In this document: one piece after another, positions 25,859 through 36,763 of the stretch
Numbering within the stretch: the first letter of the stretch is position 1
Layout of the letters: the number at the start of each line of letters is the position of its first letter
Assembly: GCF_014230315.1 (NCBI RefSeq)
Contig: NZ_JACLAW010000016.1
Span: 1-64,000, forward strand
Reading direction: 5' to 3'
Source of the DNA: Novosphingobium flavum
GTDB lineage: Bacteria > Pseudomonadota > Alphaproteobacteria > Sphingomonadales > Sphingomonadaceae
Length of the DNA: 64,000 nucleotides
The notes under the pieces: generated by a model
Seen by the model: the letters and a program-made list of their open reading frames with translations, nothing else
What the model was told of the DNA's origin: nothing
The model's database searches: none
Made by a program: the position numbers and the translations under genes

Positions 25859-27181
25859 ATGCAGCTTTCCGGGTGGGGACGCTATCCGCGGGCGGAGTGC
25901 CGGCTCCTGCGTCCGCGCGCCCTGGATGACGTCTCCGCGCTGGTCGGCCAAACCCCGCTGATCGCGCGCGGCAATGGCCGGGCTTACGGCGATGCCGCGC
26001 TCGGCGCGCCGGAAACACTCGCCATGGGCCAGTTCAACCGGATGCTCGCCTTTGACGAGGCGAGCGGCATCCTCACCGCCCAGGCCGGGGTGCAACTGGC
26101 CGAGGTGATCGACGTGTTCCTGCCGCGCGGCTGGTTCCCCGCCGTCACGCCGGGCACCAAGTTCGTCACCATCGGCGGGGCGATCGCGGCCGACGTCCAC
26201 GGTAAGAACCACCACAAGGACGGCTCTTTCTCCACCTGCGTCGAATGGATCGACCTTGCCGGGCCGGACGGCACGGTGCGCCGCGCCAGCAAGGCCGAAA
26301 ATCCCGAGCTTTTCGCATGGACCTGCGGCGGCATGGGCCTGACCGGGGTGATCCTGCGCGCAGCGATCCGCCTGCGCCGGGTGGAAAGCGGCTGGATCCG
26401 CCAGCGCAGCCATCCCGCTCCGGGCCTCAGGTCGGCCATGGCCCTGTTCGAGGAAAACCACGCGGCGACCTATTCGGTCGCCTGGATCGATTGCCTCGCC
26501 GGGGGCCAGTCGCTCGGCCGCTCGCTCGTGATGACCGGCGAACATGCCGAAGCCGGCGAACTCACCCCGCGCGAAAGCGCCGACCGCTTCGTGCGCCAGG
26601 GCAAGCGCGCCAAGGCTGTGCCGTTCGACTTTCCCCAGATCGCGCTCAACCCGCTCAGCGTCCGCGCCTTCAACGAACTCTACTACGGCGTGGGCGCGTG
26701 GAACCGGGGCGAGGGGCTGATCGATTACGACAGCTACTTCTATCCGCTCGACGCCCTGCTCGAATGGAACCGGATCTACGGCAGGCGGGGCTTCGCCCAG
26801 TTCCAGTGCGTGATCCCGCTCGCCGCCGCCGAGGCGGGCGTGGCCGCGCTGCTGCGCCGCATCGCAAGCTCGGGGCAGGGCTCGTTCCTCGCCGTGCTCA
26901 AGCGGATGGGCCCGCAGGAAAGCCGCTTCTCCTTCCCGATGGAGGGATACACGCTCGCGCTCGATTTCCCGGTCAAGGACGCAAGCGCAGCCTTGTTTAC
27001 CGAACTGGAACGGATCGTCATTGATCATGGCGGCCGGTTCTACCTCGCCAAGGACGCCTTTCTTTCGCCAGAGGCCCTGCGCGCCGCCGATCGACGCACC
27101 GGCCAATTCACCGCCATGCGCGCGGCCAGCGGCAGCGCGGGCCGCTTCGTCTCCGCCCTTTCGGAAAGACTTGAACTTTGA
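25859..27181 (+). CDS. FAD-binding oxidoreductase, DprE1-like
   Basis: 440 residues with a VAO-type FAD domain (ARGNGRAYGDAALGAPETLA at about 42-61, and HGKNHHKDGSF) and a C-terminal substrate domain. MQLSGWGRYPRAE at the start is shared with DprE1, the decaprenylphosphoryl-beta-D-ribose oxidase that oxidises C2 of polyprenyl-phosphoribose. It is followed in 4-bp overlap by a DprE2-like SDR, so together they would epimerise the sugar to the arabinose form. Role in a sphingomonad is open; a related polyprenyl-linked sugar is likely. Confidence 0.8.
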   Translation: MQLSGWGRYPRAECRLLRPRALDDVSALVGQTPLIARGNGRAYGDAALGAPETLAMGQFNRMLAFDEASGILTAQAGVQLAEVIDVFLPRGWFPAVTPGTKFVTIGGAIAADVHGKNHHKDGSFSTCVEWIDLAGPDGTVRRASKAENPELFAWTCGGMGLTGVILRAAIRLRRVESGWIRQRSHPAPGLRSAMALFEENHAATYSVAWIDCLAGGQSLGRSLVMTGEHAEAGELTPRESADRFVRQGKRAKAVPFDFPQIALNPLSVRAFNELYYGVGAWNRGEGLIDYDSYFYPLDALLEWNRIYGRRGFAQFQCVIPLAAAEAGVAALLRRIASSGQGSFLAVLKRMGPQESRFSFPMEGYTLALDFPVKDASAALFTELERIVIDHGGRFYLAKDAFLSPEALRAADRRTGQFTAMRAASGSAGRFVSALSERLEL

Positions 27182-27918
27182 CCCAGACCATCCTGATTCT
27201 CGGCGCCCGCTCCGACATTGGCCTCGCCGTGGCCCATGCCTTCGCGGCCAAGGGCTGGGCGGTCCAGCTCGCCGCCCGCGATGCCGTCGCGCTCAGCGCC
27301 GAACAGGCCGACATCGCCGTGCGCTTCAACGTGCCCGTCACCCTGCATGAACTGGACGCGCTCGATCTCGCCGCGCACGAGCGCTTCATCGCCGCCCTCC
27401 CGGTCCTGCCCGACGTTGCCGTCACCGCGATCGGCCTGATGGGCGAGCAAGCCGAGAACGAGGCTGACCCGGCCAAGGCCGTCACCGTCCTGCGCAGCAA
27501 TTTCGAGGGTCCGGCCAACCTCTTCGCCATCCTCGCCAACTGCATGATCGTGCGCGGCTCGGGCACACTCGTCGGGATCAGCTCGGTCGCAGGCATTCGC
27601 GGCCGCGCCGCCAACTATGTCTACGGCTCGGCCAAGGCCGGGTTCACCGCTTTCCTCTCTGGCCTCAGGAACCGCCTCGCCAAGGGCAAGACCGGGGTCC
27701 ACGTCGTCACGGTCCTCCCCGGCTTCGTCAACACCCGGATGACGGCGGGCATGGACCTGCCCAGGAAGCTCACCGCCGAACCGAAGGAACTCGGCCAAGC
27801 GGTGTGGAGCGCGGTGGAAAAGGGCAGGGACGTGATCTACGTCCGCCCGATCTGGCGCCTCGTCATGCTGATCATCCGCCACATCCCCGAGGCCGTGTTC
27901 AAGAAATTGAGCATCTGA
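27178..27918 (+). CDS. SDR oxidoreductase, DprE2-like
   Basis: 246 residues from a TTG start that overlaps the previous stop (TTGA). Cofactor site ILILGARSDIGLAVAHAFA (about 5-23), catalytic Ser GISSVAGIRGRAANYVYGSAKAGF with YxxxK, and NTRMT. It matches DprE2-type ketoreductases that reduce the 2-keto intermediate produced by DprE1. Paired with the preceding gene. Confidence 0.8.
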   Translation: MTQTILILGARSDIGLAVAHAFAAKGWAVQLAARDAVALSAEQADIAVRFNVPVTLHELDALDLAAHERFIAALPVLPDVAVTAIGLMGEQAENEADPAKAVTVLRSNFEGPANLFAILANCMIVRGSGTLVGISSVAGIRGRAANYVYGSAKAGFTAFLSGLRNRLAKGKTGVHVVTVLPGFVNTRMTAGMDLPRKLTAEPKELGQAVWSAVEKGRDVIYVRPIWRLVMLIIRHIPEAVFKKLSI

Positions 27919-28064
27919 CGGGCGCCGCGGCCATCCCCACCGAGGCAGGCCAACCCCAATTCCGTCGCCCCATGCAGCGCTGCCCAATGCGCGAATGTCT
28001 CGGCGGAACGGCAGCTTCCGGGCCGCCGAACGGGTGTGCCCATGACGGCAATGTCGGGCCTGCT

Positions 28065-28100
28065 GCCCCTACCTCCCGTCGCCCTTGGGAAGGTAGGGGC
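28065..28100. repeat. GC-rich hairpin between dprE2-like and ftsH
   Basis: Arms GCCCCTACC (28065-28073) and GGTAGGGGC (28092-28100) pair fully over 9 bp with an 18-nt loop. It has no following T-run, so I do not call it a terminator. Confidence 0.4.
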
Positions 28101-28207
28101 CCATCCTGACTGGCCTCATGGCGTACCGCGCGCGCCATTCCATTTTCCTACACCGCCCGTTCCTGCGATAGTCCCCCGGTTCCTTGAAAAGCGGAGCCCG
28201 CTGCGTC

Positions 28208-28298
28208 CGGGTTGGACAAGTGTCACCCATGCACTTTACGCCAAGTCCTTGAAATCACGTGGTTCACGCAACGAGCACGGGTTACACTCGTGTCACCC
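28208..28298. promoter_or_regulatory. Duplicated box CGGGTT-N6-GTGTCACCC upstream of ftsH
   Basis: CGGGTT then six bases then GTGTCACCC occurs at 28208-28228 and again at 28278-28298, exactly 70 bp apart (15 of 15 fixed positions identical). Each is preceded by a CTTGAAA at 28183 and 28248. It lies 154-244 bp ahead of the ftsH start. Either a local duplication or two binding sites of one factor. Confidence 0.5.
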
Positions 28299-28451
28299 TG
28301 CCGCGCTCGCCGCCTGCCGGCGCACCGGCAGCTCCGGCACAAATGCCGCAAGCGCTGCCCGGCCGGGCCGATTCCGGCCAGAATCCCGCGCCGTTAGCTT
28401 GCCATTCAGCCCTCCCACCCTACATTGCAGGGCGAAAGGATGCCTCCCCCG

Positions 28452-30386
<1,935 letters not shown>

Positions 30387-30425
30387 CCGCCACGCGCCTG
30401 ATTGCGGCGCGCTGGTGGCACAACG

Positions 30426-30455
30426 AAAAAGGCCCCGGTTTCCCGGGGCCTTTTT
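30426..30455. terminator. Bidirectional rho-independent terminator
   Basis: AAAAA, then GGCCCCGG (30431-30438), loop TTTC, CCGGGGCC (30443-30450), then TTTTT. A perfect 8-bp GC stem flanked by A5 and T5, serving both ftsH (+) and the convergent rpoZ (-). Confidence 0.93.
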
Positions 30456-30476
30456 CTTCTGGCTCTCGCCGACAGT

Positions 30477-30821
30477 TCAGCCGTCGTAATCGCCGCCGAG
30501 CGAGGTGTTGCGCACCGGGGCCGCGGCGGTGATCCGCAGGGCCTCGGCCTGCTGCGACAGCGAGCCGATTTCATCGACTTCGTCGTCGTCTTCGGGCTGG
30601 ACGCGCTGCAGCGAGGAGATGACCGATTCCTTGAGGATGGTCGGCCGCACGGTTTCGTCGGCGATCTCGCGCAGGGCCACGACCGGGTTCTTGTCGCGGT
30701 CACGGTCGATGGTCAGCTCGGCGCCGCCCGAGATTTCGCGCGCACGCTGCGCGGCGAGCAGGACGAGGTCGAAACGGTTGGGAACCTTGTCGACGCAATC
30801 TTCAACGGTAACGCGCGCCAT
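30477..30821 (-). CDS. rpoZ: RNA polymerase omega subunit
   Basis: 114 residues. [20 protein letters not shown] and [15 protein letters not shown] are the conserved omega N-terminal half; [14 protein letters not shown] follows. It chaperones beta' and stabilises the core enzyme. The C-terminal 40 residues are the acidic extension common in alphaproteobacteria. Confidence 0.96.
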   Translation of the reverse strand: MARVTVEDCVDKVPNRFDLVLLAAQRAREISGGAELTIDRDRDKNPVVALREIADETVRPTILKESVISSLQRVQPEDDDEVDEIGSLSQQAEALRITAAAPVRNTSLGGDYDG

Positions 30822-30922
30822 AGGGCACTCCGGTAAGGCAGAATCTGCTGGAAAGTTCAGCCGCTAGAGGTTGGCTGCGAAAAAGTCAAGGAAAGCGACG
30901 CGGTCCCGCCAATCAGCCCGGC

Positions 30923-32449
30923 TCACTCGTCGTCGCCATAGGCATGCGCGGCGAGCGCATCCTCGGCAAGGTCGGAGAAGCGGGTGATGCGCGATTCGAA
31001 GCGCATCCGCACCTTGCCGGTGGCGCCGTGGCGCTGCTTGGCCACGATCAGTTCGGCGAGGCCATAGACCCGTTCCATTTCCGCCTGCCAGGCGGCATGG
31101 GCATCATGGATCTTGGGGTCGTCCCCGCCGACCGGCTGCTTGGGCTCGCGGGAGGCGACGTAATAGTCCTCGCGGTAAACGAACCAGACCATGTCGGCAT
31201 CCTGCTCGATCGAGCCGGATTCGCGCAGGTCCGACAGCATCGGCCGCTTGTCCTCGCGCTGTTCGACCGCGCGGGAGAGCTGCGACAGCGCGATTACCGG
31301 CACCGACAGTTCCTTGGCGAGCGTCTTGAGGCCGCGCGAGATTTCCGAAATTTCGTTGACGCGGTTGTCGGTCGCCCGGCCCGAACCCTGCAACAGCTGG
31401 AGATAGTCGACCACCACGAGCCCGAGACCATGGCGGCGCTTCAGCCGCCGGGCGCGGGCGCGCAGGCCGGCGATGGTCAGCGCCGGGGTATCGTCGATGA
31501 ACAGCGGCAACTCGGCGAGGCGCTGGCTGGCGAACGACAGCGCCTGGAAATCATCGCGGCTGATCTTGCCCATGCGCAGGGCTTCCGAGCTGATGCCCGA
31601 TTGCTCGGCAAGGATACGCGTCGCCAACTGGTCGGCGCTCATTTCGAGGCTGAAGAAGGCCGTGGCCGCGCCGACCGATTTCTCGTCCGCGATCCCGTCA
31701 AGCCGGTCGCGCCGCAGGCGGTCGGCCGCGTTGAAGGCGATGTTGGTGGCGAGCGAGGTCTTGCCCATGCCCGGGCGCCCCGCGAGGATGATGAGGTCGG
31801 AATCGTGCAGGCCGCCGACCTTCTCGTTGACCGAGGTGAGGCCCGTGGTCTTGCCCGAAACATGCCCGCCCGAGAGCAGCGCCTGCTCGATCATGCCGAG
31901 CGCGGTCTTGGTTGCGGTCGAGAAGTCCTTGGCCTCGTTGTTGGTGCTGGCCCCGTCTGCCACCGCATAGAGCGCGGCCTCGGCCTGCTCGATCTGCTGC
32001 ATCGGCTCGACCGACTGCGAGGTGTCGAGCGCCGATTCGACCAGGTTGCGGCCGACCGAGACCAGCTCGCGCAGCATGGCGAGATCGTAAATCTGCTCGG
32101 CCAGTTCGCGCGGGGCGAGCAGGCCTTGTCCGTCCGCGGTCAGGCGGGCGAGGTAGGTCACCCCGCCCAGTTCGCGCAGGGCCTCGTCCGCCTCGAAATA
32201 GGGCTTGAGCGTGACCGGCGTGACCACCGCCTTGCGATCGAGCAGTTGCACGATCCGCTCGTAGATGCGGGCATGGACCGGTTCGAAAAAATGCCCGGGT
32301 TTCAGCGGGGTATTGAGTTCCTCGATCACCCGGTTGTCAATCAGCACGGCGCCGAGAAAGGCCGCCTCCGCCTCGATGTTGGCGGGCAGTTGGCGCGCCT
32401 GCGGAGGTTGCGGAGCATCGAGTGCGGTGATCAAAAAGTCTTCGGCCAT
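30923..32449 (-). CDS. dnaB: Replicative DNA helicase DnaB
   Basis: 508 residues from the ATG at 32449. N-terminal DnaB domain (PANIEAEAAFLGAVLIDNRV), RecA-like C-domain with Walker A GRPGMGKTS (about 223-231), Walker B VVVDYLQLL, and the H4/arginine-finger region LSQLSRAVEQREDKRPMLSD. No intein is visible. The upstream frame runs another 200 codons but without DnaB homology. Confidence 0.97.
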   Translation of the reverse strand: MAEDFLITALDAPQPPQARQLPANIEAEAAFLGAVLIDNRVIEELNTPLKPGHFFEPVHARIYERIVQLLDRKAVVTPVTLKPYFEADEALRELGGVTYLARLTADGQGLLAPRELAEQIYDLAMLRELVSVGRNLVESALDTSQSVEPMQQIEQAEAALYAVADGASTNNEAKDFSTATKTALGMIEQALLSGGHVSGKTTGLTSVNEKVGGLHDSDLIILAGRPGMGKTSLATNIAFNAADRLRRDRLDGIADEKSVGAATAFFSLEMSADQLATRILAEQSGISSEALRMGKISRDDFQALSFASQRLAELPLFIDDTPALTIAGLRARARRLKRRHGLGLVVVDYLQLLQGSGRATDNRVNEISEISRGLKTLAKELSVPVIALSQLSRAVEQREDKRPMLSDLRESGSIEQDADMVWFVYREDYYVASREPKQPVGGDDPKIHDAHAAWQAEMERVYGLAELIVAKQRHGATGKVRMRFESRITRFSDLAEDALAAHAYGDDE

Positions 32450-32578
32450 GATGGCATCGCAATGCGCCCGGGGCGCGGGCGTGACAAGGTGTCCTTCGAT
32501 CAAATGACAGGCCCTCGCCTGTGGATAGCGGGGAAGGCCTTGCCGGGCGCCCCGGCATTTGCGAAAGCTGCGCCCCCA

Positions 32579-33061
32579 ATGGCGGACCCGCGCATCTCGC
32601 ATATCGACCTCGACGAAGGCACGATCCTGTGGCGCAACGCCGATATCGACCAGGAGCGGCGCGTCGCCGTGTTCGACCTGATCGAGGATAACAGTTTCAA
32701 GCCGCTGCGCGCTTTCTCCGCCGGGCATGAGGGGCCCTACCGGGTTCATCTCTCGGTCCACGACGGCCGGCTGAAGCTCGACATCAGCGACGAGGCGGCT
32801 CAACTGGTCGAAACCCAGATCCTCGGCCTGGGCCGCTTCCGCCGCCACATCCGTGATTATTTCGCGATCTGCGGCTCCTATTATCAGGCCGTGCGCAAGG
32901 CTTCCGCGCGCGAGATCGAGACGATCGACATGGCCCGCCGCGGTGTCCACAACGAGGCGGCCGAGCTTCTGCTCGAACGGCTGGAAGGCAAGATCGAAAC
33001 CGACTTCGCCACGGCGCGCAGGCTCTTTACCTTGATCAGCGTCCTCCATATCAGGGCCTGA
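32579..33061 (+). CDS. UPF0262 family protein
   Basis: 160 residues from the ATG at 32579. RRVAVFDLIEDNSFKP and ILGLGRFRRHIRDYFAICGSYYQAVRK match the UPF0262 family, present nearly throughout alphaproteobacteria. Divergent from dnaB. Function unknown. Confidence 0.9.
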   Translation: MADPRISHIDLDEGTILWRNADIDQERRVAVFDLIEDNSFKPLRAFSAGHEGPYRVHLSVHDGRLKLDISDEAAQLVETQILGLGRFRRHIRDYFAICGSYYQAVRKASAREIETIDMARRGVHNEAAELLLERLEGKIETDFATARRLFTLISVLHIRA

Positions 33062-33119
33062 GGACCGGCCGCCTGATCACGCGGCCGAAACCGGCAACAC
33101 CAGCAGGACGAAACAGGAC

Positions 33120-33818
33120 ATGGCACGCAGGATTGGCTCGCGCTGGCGGCTGCGGCTGGCCGGGATCGCGCTGCTTGCCGCGCTGGTCGCCGTGATCGCC
33201 GGCTGGTGGCATCTGCGCCAGTGGACTCCCACGCGCGCTGCCTGGCCGGTGCAGGGGGTCGAGGTCGGCACGCTTGAGGGGGCGGTGGACTGGACCGCGC
33301 TGAAGGCGGTCGGCGCGGACTTTGCCTATCTCGATGCTTCGGCCAGCGCCTTTGCCCGCGATCCGGCCTTCGTGAAGAACATCGAGGATGCCCGCGCGGC
33401 GAAGCTCAAGGTCGGGGCGATCCACCTTTACGATCCGTGCCAGCCGGCCGAGCGGCAGGCAGCCAATTTCGTTACCGTGATCCCCCGCGATGCCAGCCTG
33501 CTCCCGCCCGCGGTCGATCTTGACCGTCTGGCGGACGATTGCCCGGTCAAGGTCTCGGATTCTGCGGTCGAAAGCGAACTGATGACCTTCCTCAACCAGA
33601 TCGAGATTCACACCGGCAAGCCCGCGATCCTGAAGGTCTCGAAGCGGTTCGAGGAGCGCTATCACGTTGCCGCGCAGATCGACCGCAACCTGTGGCTGAC
33701 CGGCGAGCGCTTCCAGCCCGACTATGCCGGGCGGCCGTGGACGATGTGGACCGCGAACACCCACCTCGTCACCGACGCGGGTGACGAACCCCTGCGCTGG
33801 GTGGTCGTCCAGCCGTGA
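33120..33818 (+). CDS. GH25-like (lysozyme-fold) membrane-anchored protein, altered active site
   Basis: 232 residues, an N-terminal TM anchor (about 11-30), then a GH25-like barrel: GVEVGTLEGAVDWTALKAVGADF corresponds to the family's GIDVS..GxxDW start, and LLPPAVDLDRL to the usual P-x-L-D-I-E strand. At these two spots the family acids are Asp and D-x-E; here they are Glu48 and D133-L-D135, so two acids are shifted by one carbon in length. The C-terminal strand ends in VVVQP. It might be weakly active or only a peptidoglycan-binding protein. Confidence 0.75.
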   Translation: MARRIGSRWRLRLAGIALLAALVAVIAGWWHLRQWTPTRAAWPVQGVEVGTLEGAVDWTALKAVGADFAYLDASASAFARDPAFVKNIEDARAAKLKVGAIHLYDPCQPAERQAANFVTVIPRDASLLPPAVDLDRLADDCPVKVSDSAVESELMTFLNQIEIHTGKPAILKVSKRFEERYHVAAQIDRNLWLTGERFQPDYAGRPWTMWTANTHLVTDAGDEPLRWVVVQP

Positions 33819-33837
33819 TCGCGCTAGGTTCGGCCGC

Positions 33838-34284
33838 ATGACCCGTCCGCCTAGCCGCGCCGCCCTGATCGAAGCCGCCCGCGCCGCCTCGGCCAAGGCC
33901 TATGCCCCCTATTCTGGCTTCCACGTCGGCGCCGCGCTCGGCTTTGCCGATGGCACCCTCGTTTCGGGCGCCAACGTCGAGAATGCGAGCTACGGCCTCG
34001 CGCTCTGCGCCGAGACCGTGGCGACCGCCAGCGCGATGAACGCTGGCGCCCGAGGCGGCCTTGTCGCCGTCGCCCTCGTTGGCGGTCCGGCGGGTGAGGG
34101 GGGCGAGGCCCAGTCCGGCCCCGAGCCGGTCACCCCCTGCGGGCGTTGCCGCCAGGTGCTCAGCGAACTGGCCAAGCTTGGCGGGACTGACCCGGTGGTC
34201 TGGTGCGTTTCGGCCGAGGAAGTGCTCGAACTGCGCTTGTCCGACCTGTTGCCCCATGCTTTTGGGCCGGAAAGCCTGCGCTGA
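33838..34284 (+). CDS. cdd: Cytidine deaminase
   Basis: 148 residues. Zn site: C57-AE59 in ALCAETVA (proton shuttle Glu59) and P-C101-GRC104; substrate segment NVENASYG. Cys-for-His at the first ligand is normal in tetrameric CDAs. Converts cytidine/deoxycytidine to uridine derivatives in salvage. Starts 19 bp after the GH25-like gene. Confidence 0.95.
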   Translation: MTRPPSRAALIEAARAASAKAYAPYSGFHVGAALGFADGTLVSGANVENASYGLALCAETVATASAMNAGARGGLVAVALVGGPAGEGGEAQSGPEPVTPCGRCRQVLSELAKLGGTDPVVWCVSAEEVLELRLSDLLPHAFGPESLR

Positions 34285-34355
34285 ACCGGTCTGGGCTGGT
34301 TTGCGCCAACGCGCATAAGCTTGGTTAAGGAATTACCCCTATTGGTGCGGGCAAG

Positions 34356-35384
34356 ATGATCCGTACCAAGACCGCCTTCATTCTCGGGCCCGGTGCCGCG
34401 GCCGAGCTGCACATGCCGAGCCCGCTCGACGTTCTCGAGCGGATCGCCCAGGCGCTCGACTTTTCGCGCGCTTCGGCCAACCAGCTGACGCGCGACGCCG
34501 CCGCGATCCTGCGCCATGTCGCCAAGCTGGCGGAGCGGACCAAGAGCAGCGAGGAGGCCCTGTTCAAGGCCGCCCAGCGGATCAACCAGTCGGCCAAGGT
34601 CGCCCGCACGATCGAGGGCGTGATCGAGCAGAACAACGATAATCCGCTGGTTGCAGCCTTCGGCAAGCTGGCGCTGGCGGTCTTTACCTTGCAGTCGGAG
34701 CAGCGCTCGTCGGTCCGCGCGACGCCGCAGGGGCACAATGCCCTGCCGTTGCAGACCGGGGACTACTGGCTGCTCGAACTGGGCAAGCTGATCACAGCCG
34801 GCCTGCCGCGCAACAAGCTCGAGCAGGGCCTTGGCGACGTGGTGATCGTCAACTTCGGCTATGACCGGGCGACTGAGCACTTCCTGCCCTTCGTGCTGAC
34901 CACGGCCTATGGCATGACGCTGTCGGAAGCCCAGCGGATCGTCGCCGCGCGGCTCAAGTTCTATCATCCCTATGGTTCGGTGGGCCGCCTGCCCTGGCAA
35001 CTGGGCGACCTGCCCGACGTCGAATTCGCCAACGAGATGCCGTGGAACATGGCCGCGCTCTCGACCGCACTCAAGACTGGCGACCAGGCGCTGGCCGACC
35101 GTGCCAGCCTTGCCGAGCTGCGCGGTGCCGTGGCGAAGTCGCAGCGCATCGTTTTCCTCGGCTGTGATTTCTCGCCGCAGAGCCTCGACCTGATCATCGA
35201 CGGCAGCCTCTCGCACAATCCCGAGCTGATCGTGACGATGAACGGCCTGTCCGGCCCCAACCGCGCCGCCGCGGTCCGCATGCTCAAGCGCAAGAGCGGC
35301 AACGAACGCGACGACCGCCTGATCCTGGCGGAGGGGCGTTGTCTCGACGTGCTCAAGGACTATGCGCTGATGCTGGAGAGCTGA
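34356..35384 (+). CDS. SIR2-like domain protein of unknown role
   Basis: 342 residues. TAFILGPGAAAELHMPSPLD (about 6-25) fits the Rossmann NAD site FxLGAGAS of SIR2-like proteins, with GPGAA in place of GAGAS. Later VVIVNFGYDRATEHFLPFVL (N166, D170) matches the NFNYDxxxE motif, and KFYHPYGSVGRL (H204) matches the catalytic H-x-YGS motif, followed by IVFLGCDFSPQSLDLI. Such stand-alone SIR2-like proteins often act as NADases in antiphage systems, but single housekeeping versions also exist. It lies between cdd and rplK with its own start (GTGCGGGCAAG upstream). Confidence 0.65.
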   Translation: MIRTKTAFILGPGAAAELHMPSPLDVLERIAQALDFSRASANQLTRDAAAILRHVAKLAERTKSSEEALFKAAQRINQSAKVARTIEGVIEQNNDNPLVAAFGKLALAVFTLQSEQRSSVRATPQGHNALPLQTGDYWLLELGKLITAGLPRNKLEQGLGDVVIVNFGYDRATEHFLPFVLTTAYGMTLSEAQRIVAARLKFYHPYGSVGRLPWQLGDLPDVEFANEMPWNMAALSTALKTGDQALADRASLAELRGAVAKSQRIVFLGCDFSPQSLDLIIDGSLSHNPELIVTMNGLSGPNRAAAVRMLKRKSGNERDDRLILAEGRCLDVLKDYALMLES

Positions 35385-35559
35385 GCGTCAGCTCCATGCG
35401 CACTTAGCCCTTGGCTTTTGTGCCGCTTTCGCCTAGGCGCGCACCCTTCGTGAGGGGTGATTCCCTTGTGATTCCGTGCGGGAGGGGCCTTCGGGCACCG
35501 TTGGACCGCTCACTCTGAGGCCCGGATTTCCGGGGCGACAGGAAGAAAGGAGGCCCATC
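35385..35559 (+). promoter_or_regulatory. rplK leader region
   Basis: 175 bp ahead of rplK, GC-rich and structured, with a GTGCGGGAGGGG stretch near 35477 that resembles the L1-binding type of leader controlling rplKA in other bacteria. Autoregulation is expected from the family; the fold was not computed. Confidence 0.3.
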
Positions 35560-35991
35560 GTGGCCAAGAAGATCGAAGGTTACATCAAGCTGCAGGTTCC
35601 TGCAGGCGAAGCCAAGCCCGCGCCGCCGATCGGCCCGGCGCTGGGTCAGCGCGGCGTCAACATCATGGAATTCTGCAAGGCGTTCAACGCCGCCACGCAG
35701 GAAGTTGAAAAGGGCACGCCGCTGCCGGTGGTCATCACCGTCTATTCGGACCGCTCGTTCACCTACGTGACGAAGACCCCGCCGGCGAGCTTCCTGATCA
35801 AGAAGGCCGCTGGCCTCAAGTCGGGCTCGAAGGAGCCGGGCAAGGTTTCGGCCGGAACCATCAAGCGCTCGCAGCTCGCGGAAATCGCGAAGGCCAAGAT
35901 GGTCGATCTCAACGCGAACGATATTGAACAGGCCACCAAGATCATCGAGGGCTCGGCCCGTTCGATGGGCCTTCAGGTTGTGGAGGGCTGA
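35560..35991 (+). CDS. rplK: 50S ribosomal protein L11
   Basis: 143 residues, GTG start at 35560 after a GAAAGGAGG ribosome-binding site. Conserved [20 protein letters not shown] (N-domain) and [13 protein letters not shown]. Binds the GTPase centre. Cotranscribed with rplA, 4 bp apart. Neither nusG nor rplJL is adjacent, so the classical cluster is split here. Confidence 0.97.
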   Translation: MAKKIEGYIKLQVPAGEAKPAPPIGPALGQRGVNIMEFCKAFNAATQEVEKGTPLPVVITVYSDRSFTYVTKTPPASFLIKKAAGLKSGSKEPGKVSAGTIKRSQLAEIAKAKMVDLNANDIEQATKIIEGSARSMGLQVVEG

Positions 35992-35995
35992 TCCG

Positions 35996-36697
35996 ATGGC
36001 AACGCTGACCAAGAAGCACAAGTCGCTGAACGAAAAGCTGGGCGACAACCAGAAGCTCTACAGCATCGATGATGCGATCCAGCTCCTCAAGGACCTGCAG
36101 AGCGCCAAGTTCGACCAGACCCTCGAGGTCGCGCTGAACCTCGGCGTCGACCCGCGCCACGCCGACCAGATGGTCCGCGGCATGGTCACCCTGCCTTCGG
36201 GCACCGGCAAGGACGTCAAGGTTGCCGTCTTCGCCCGCGGTGACAAGGCCGAGGCCGCTCTCGCCGCCGGCGCCGACAAGGTCGGTGCGGAAGACCTCAT
36301 GGAAGACATGCTGGCCGGCAACCTCGACTATGGCCGCGTGATCGCCACGCCGGACATGATGGGCGTTGTCGGCCGCCTCGGCAAGACGCTGGGCCCCAAG
36401 GGCCTGATGCCGAACCCGAAGCTCGGCACCGTCACTCCGAACGTTGCCGACGCGGTCAAGGCTGCCAAGAGCGGCCAGATCGAGTTCCGCGTCGAAAAGG
36501 CCGGCATCATCCACGGCGGCATCGGCAAGCTCTCGTTCTCGAACGAAGCCCTGCGCGCCAACTTCGACGCTTTCGTCGATGCGATCGTCAAGGCCAAGCC
36601 GTCGGGCGCCAAGGGCAAGTACCTGCGCAAGGTCGGCCTGTCCTCTTCGATGGGCCCCGGCCTGAAGATCGACGTTGCTGAAGTTCACGGCGGCTAA
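35996..36697 (+). CDS. rplA: 50S ribosomal protein L1
   Basis: 233 residues. [35 protein letters not shown] and [16 protein letters not shown] are L1 signatures. Binds the L1 stalk and can repress its own mRNA. Followed directly by a terminator. Confidence 0.97.
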   Translation: MATLTKKHKSLNEKLGDNQKLYSIDDAIQLLKDLQSAKFDQTLEVALNLGVDPRHADQMVRGMVTLPSGTGKDVKVAVFARGDKAEAALAAGADKVGAEDLMEDMLAGNLDYGRVIATPDMMGVVGRLGKTLGPKGLMPNPKLGTVTPNVADAVKAAKSGQIEFRVEKAGIIHGGIGKLSFSNEALRANFDAFVDAIVKAKPSGAKGKYLRKVGLSSSMGPGLKIDVAEVHGG

Positions 36698-36720
36698 ACC
36701 GCTCGAACGCGCAAAATACG

Positions 36721-36755
36721 AAAGGGCCGGGGGGAAACCTCCGGCCCTTTTGCTT
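36721..36755 (+). terminator. Rho-independent terminator after rplKA
   Basis: AAAGGGCCGG (36721-36730) pairs with CCGGCCCTTT (36741-36750), extended by GGG/CCT, then TTGCTTTTT. Also serves the convergent cupin gene by its A-rich arm. Confidence 0.9.
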
Positions 36756-36763
36756 TTTGCACT

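Larger units (their letters stand above)
27919..28451. other. Long intergenic region before ftsH
   Basis: 533 bp without a gene I can support; the frames through it are Pro/Arg/Ser-rich without codon bias. It holds a 9-bp perfect hairpin (28065-28073/28092-28100, GCCCCTACC and GGTAGGGGC), two CTTGAAA hexamer-like sites at 28183 and 28248, and a duplicated box (see 28208-28298). A CTTGAAA element is reminiscent of sigma-32 -35 sequences, and ftsH is commonly heat-shock controlled, but no convincing -10 follows. Confidence 0.6.

Noticed and set aside
28065-28100. Rho-independent terminator after the DprE2-like gene
   Set aside because: Stem is good, but no T-run follows and the distance to the gene end is about 150 bp.
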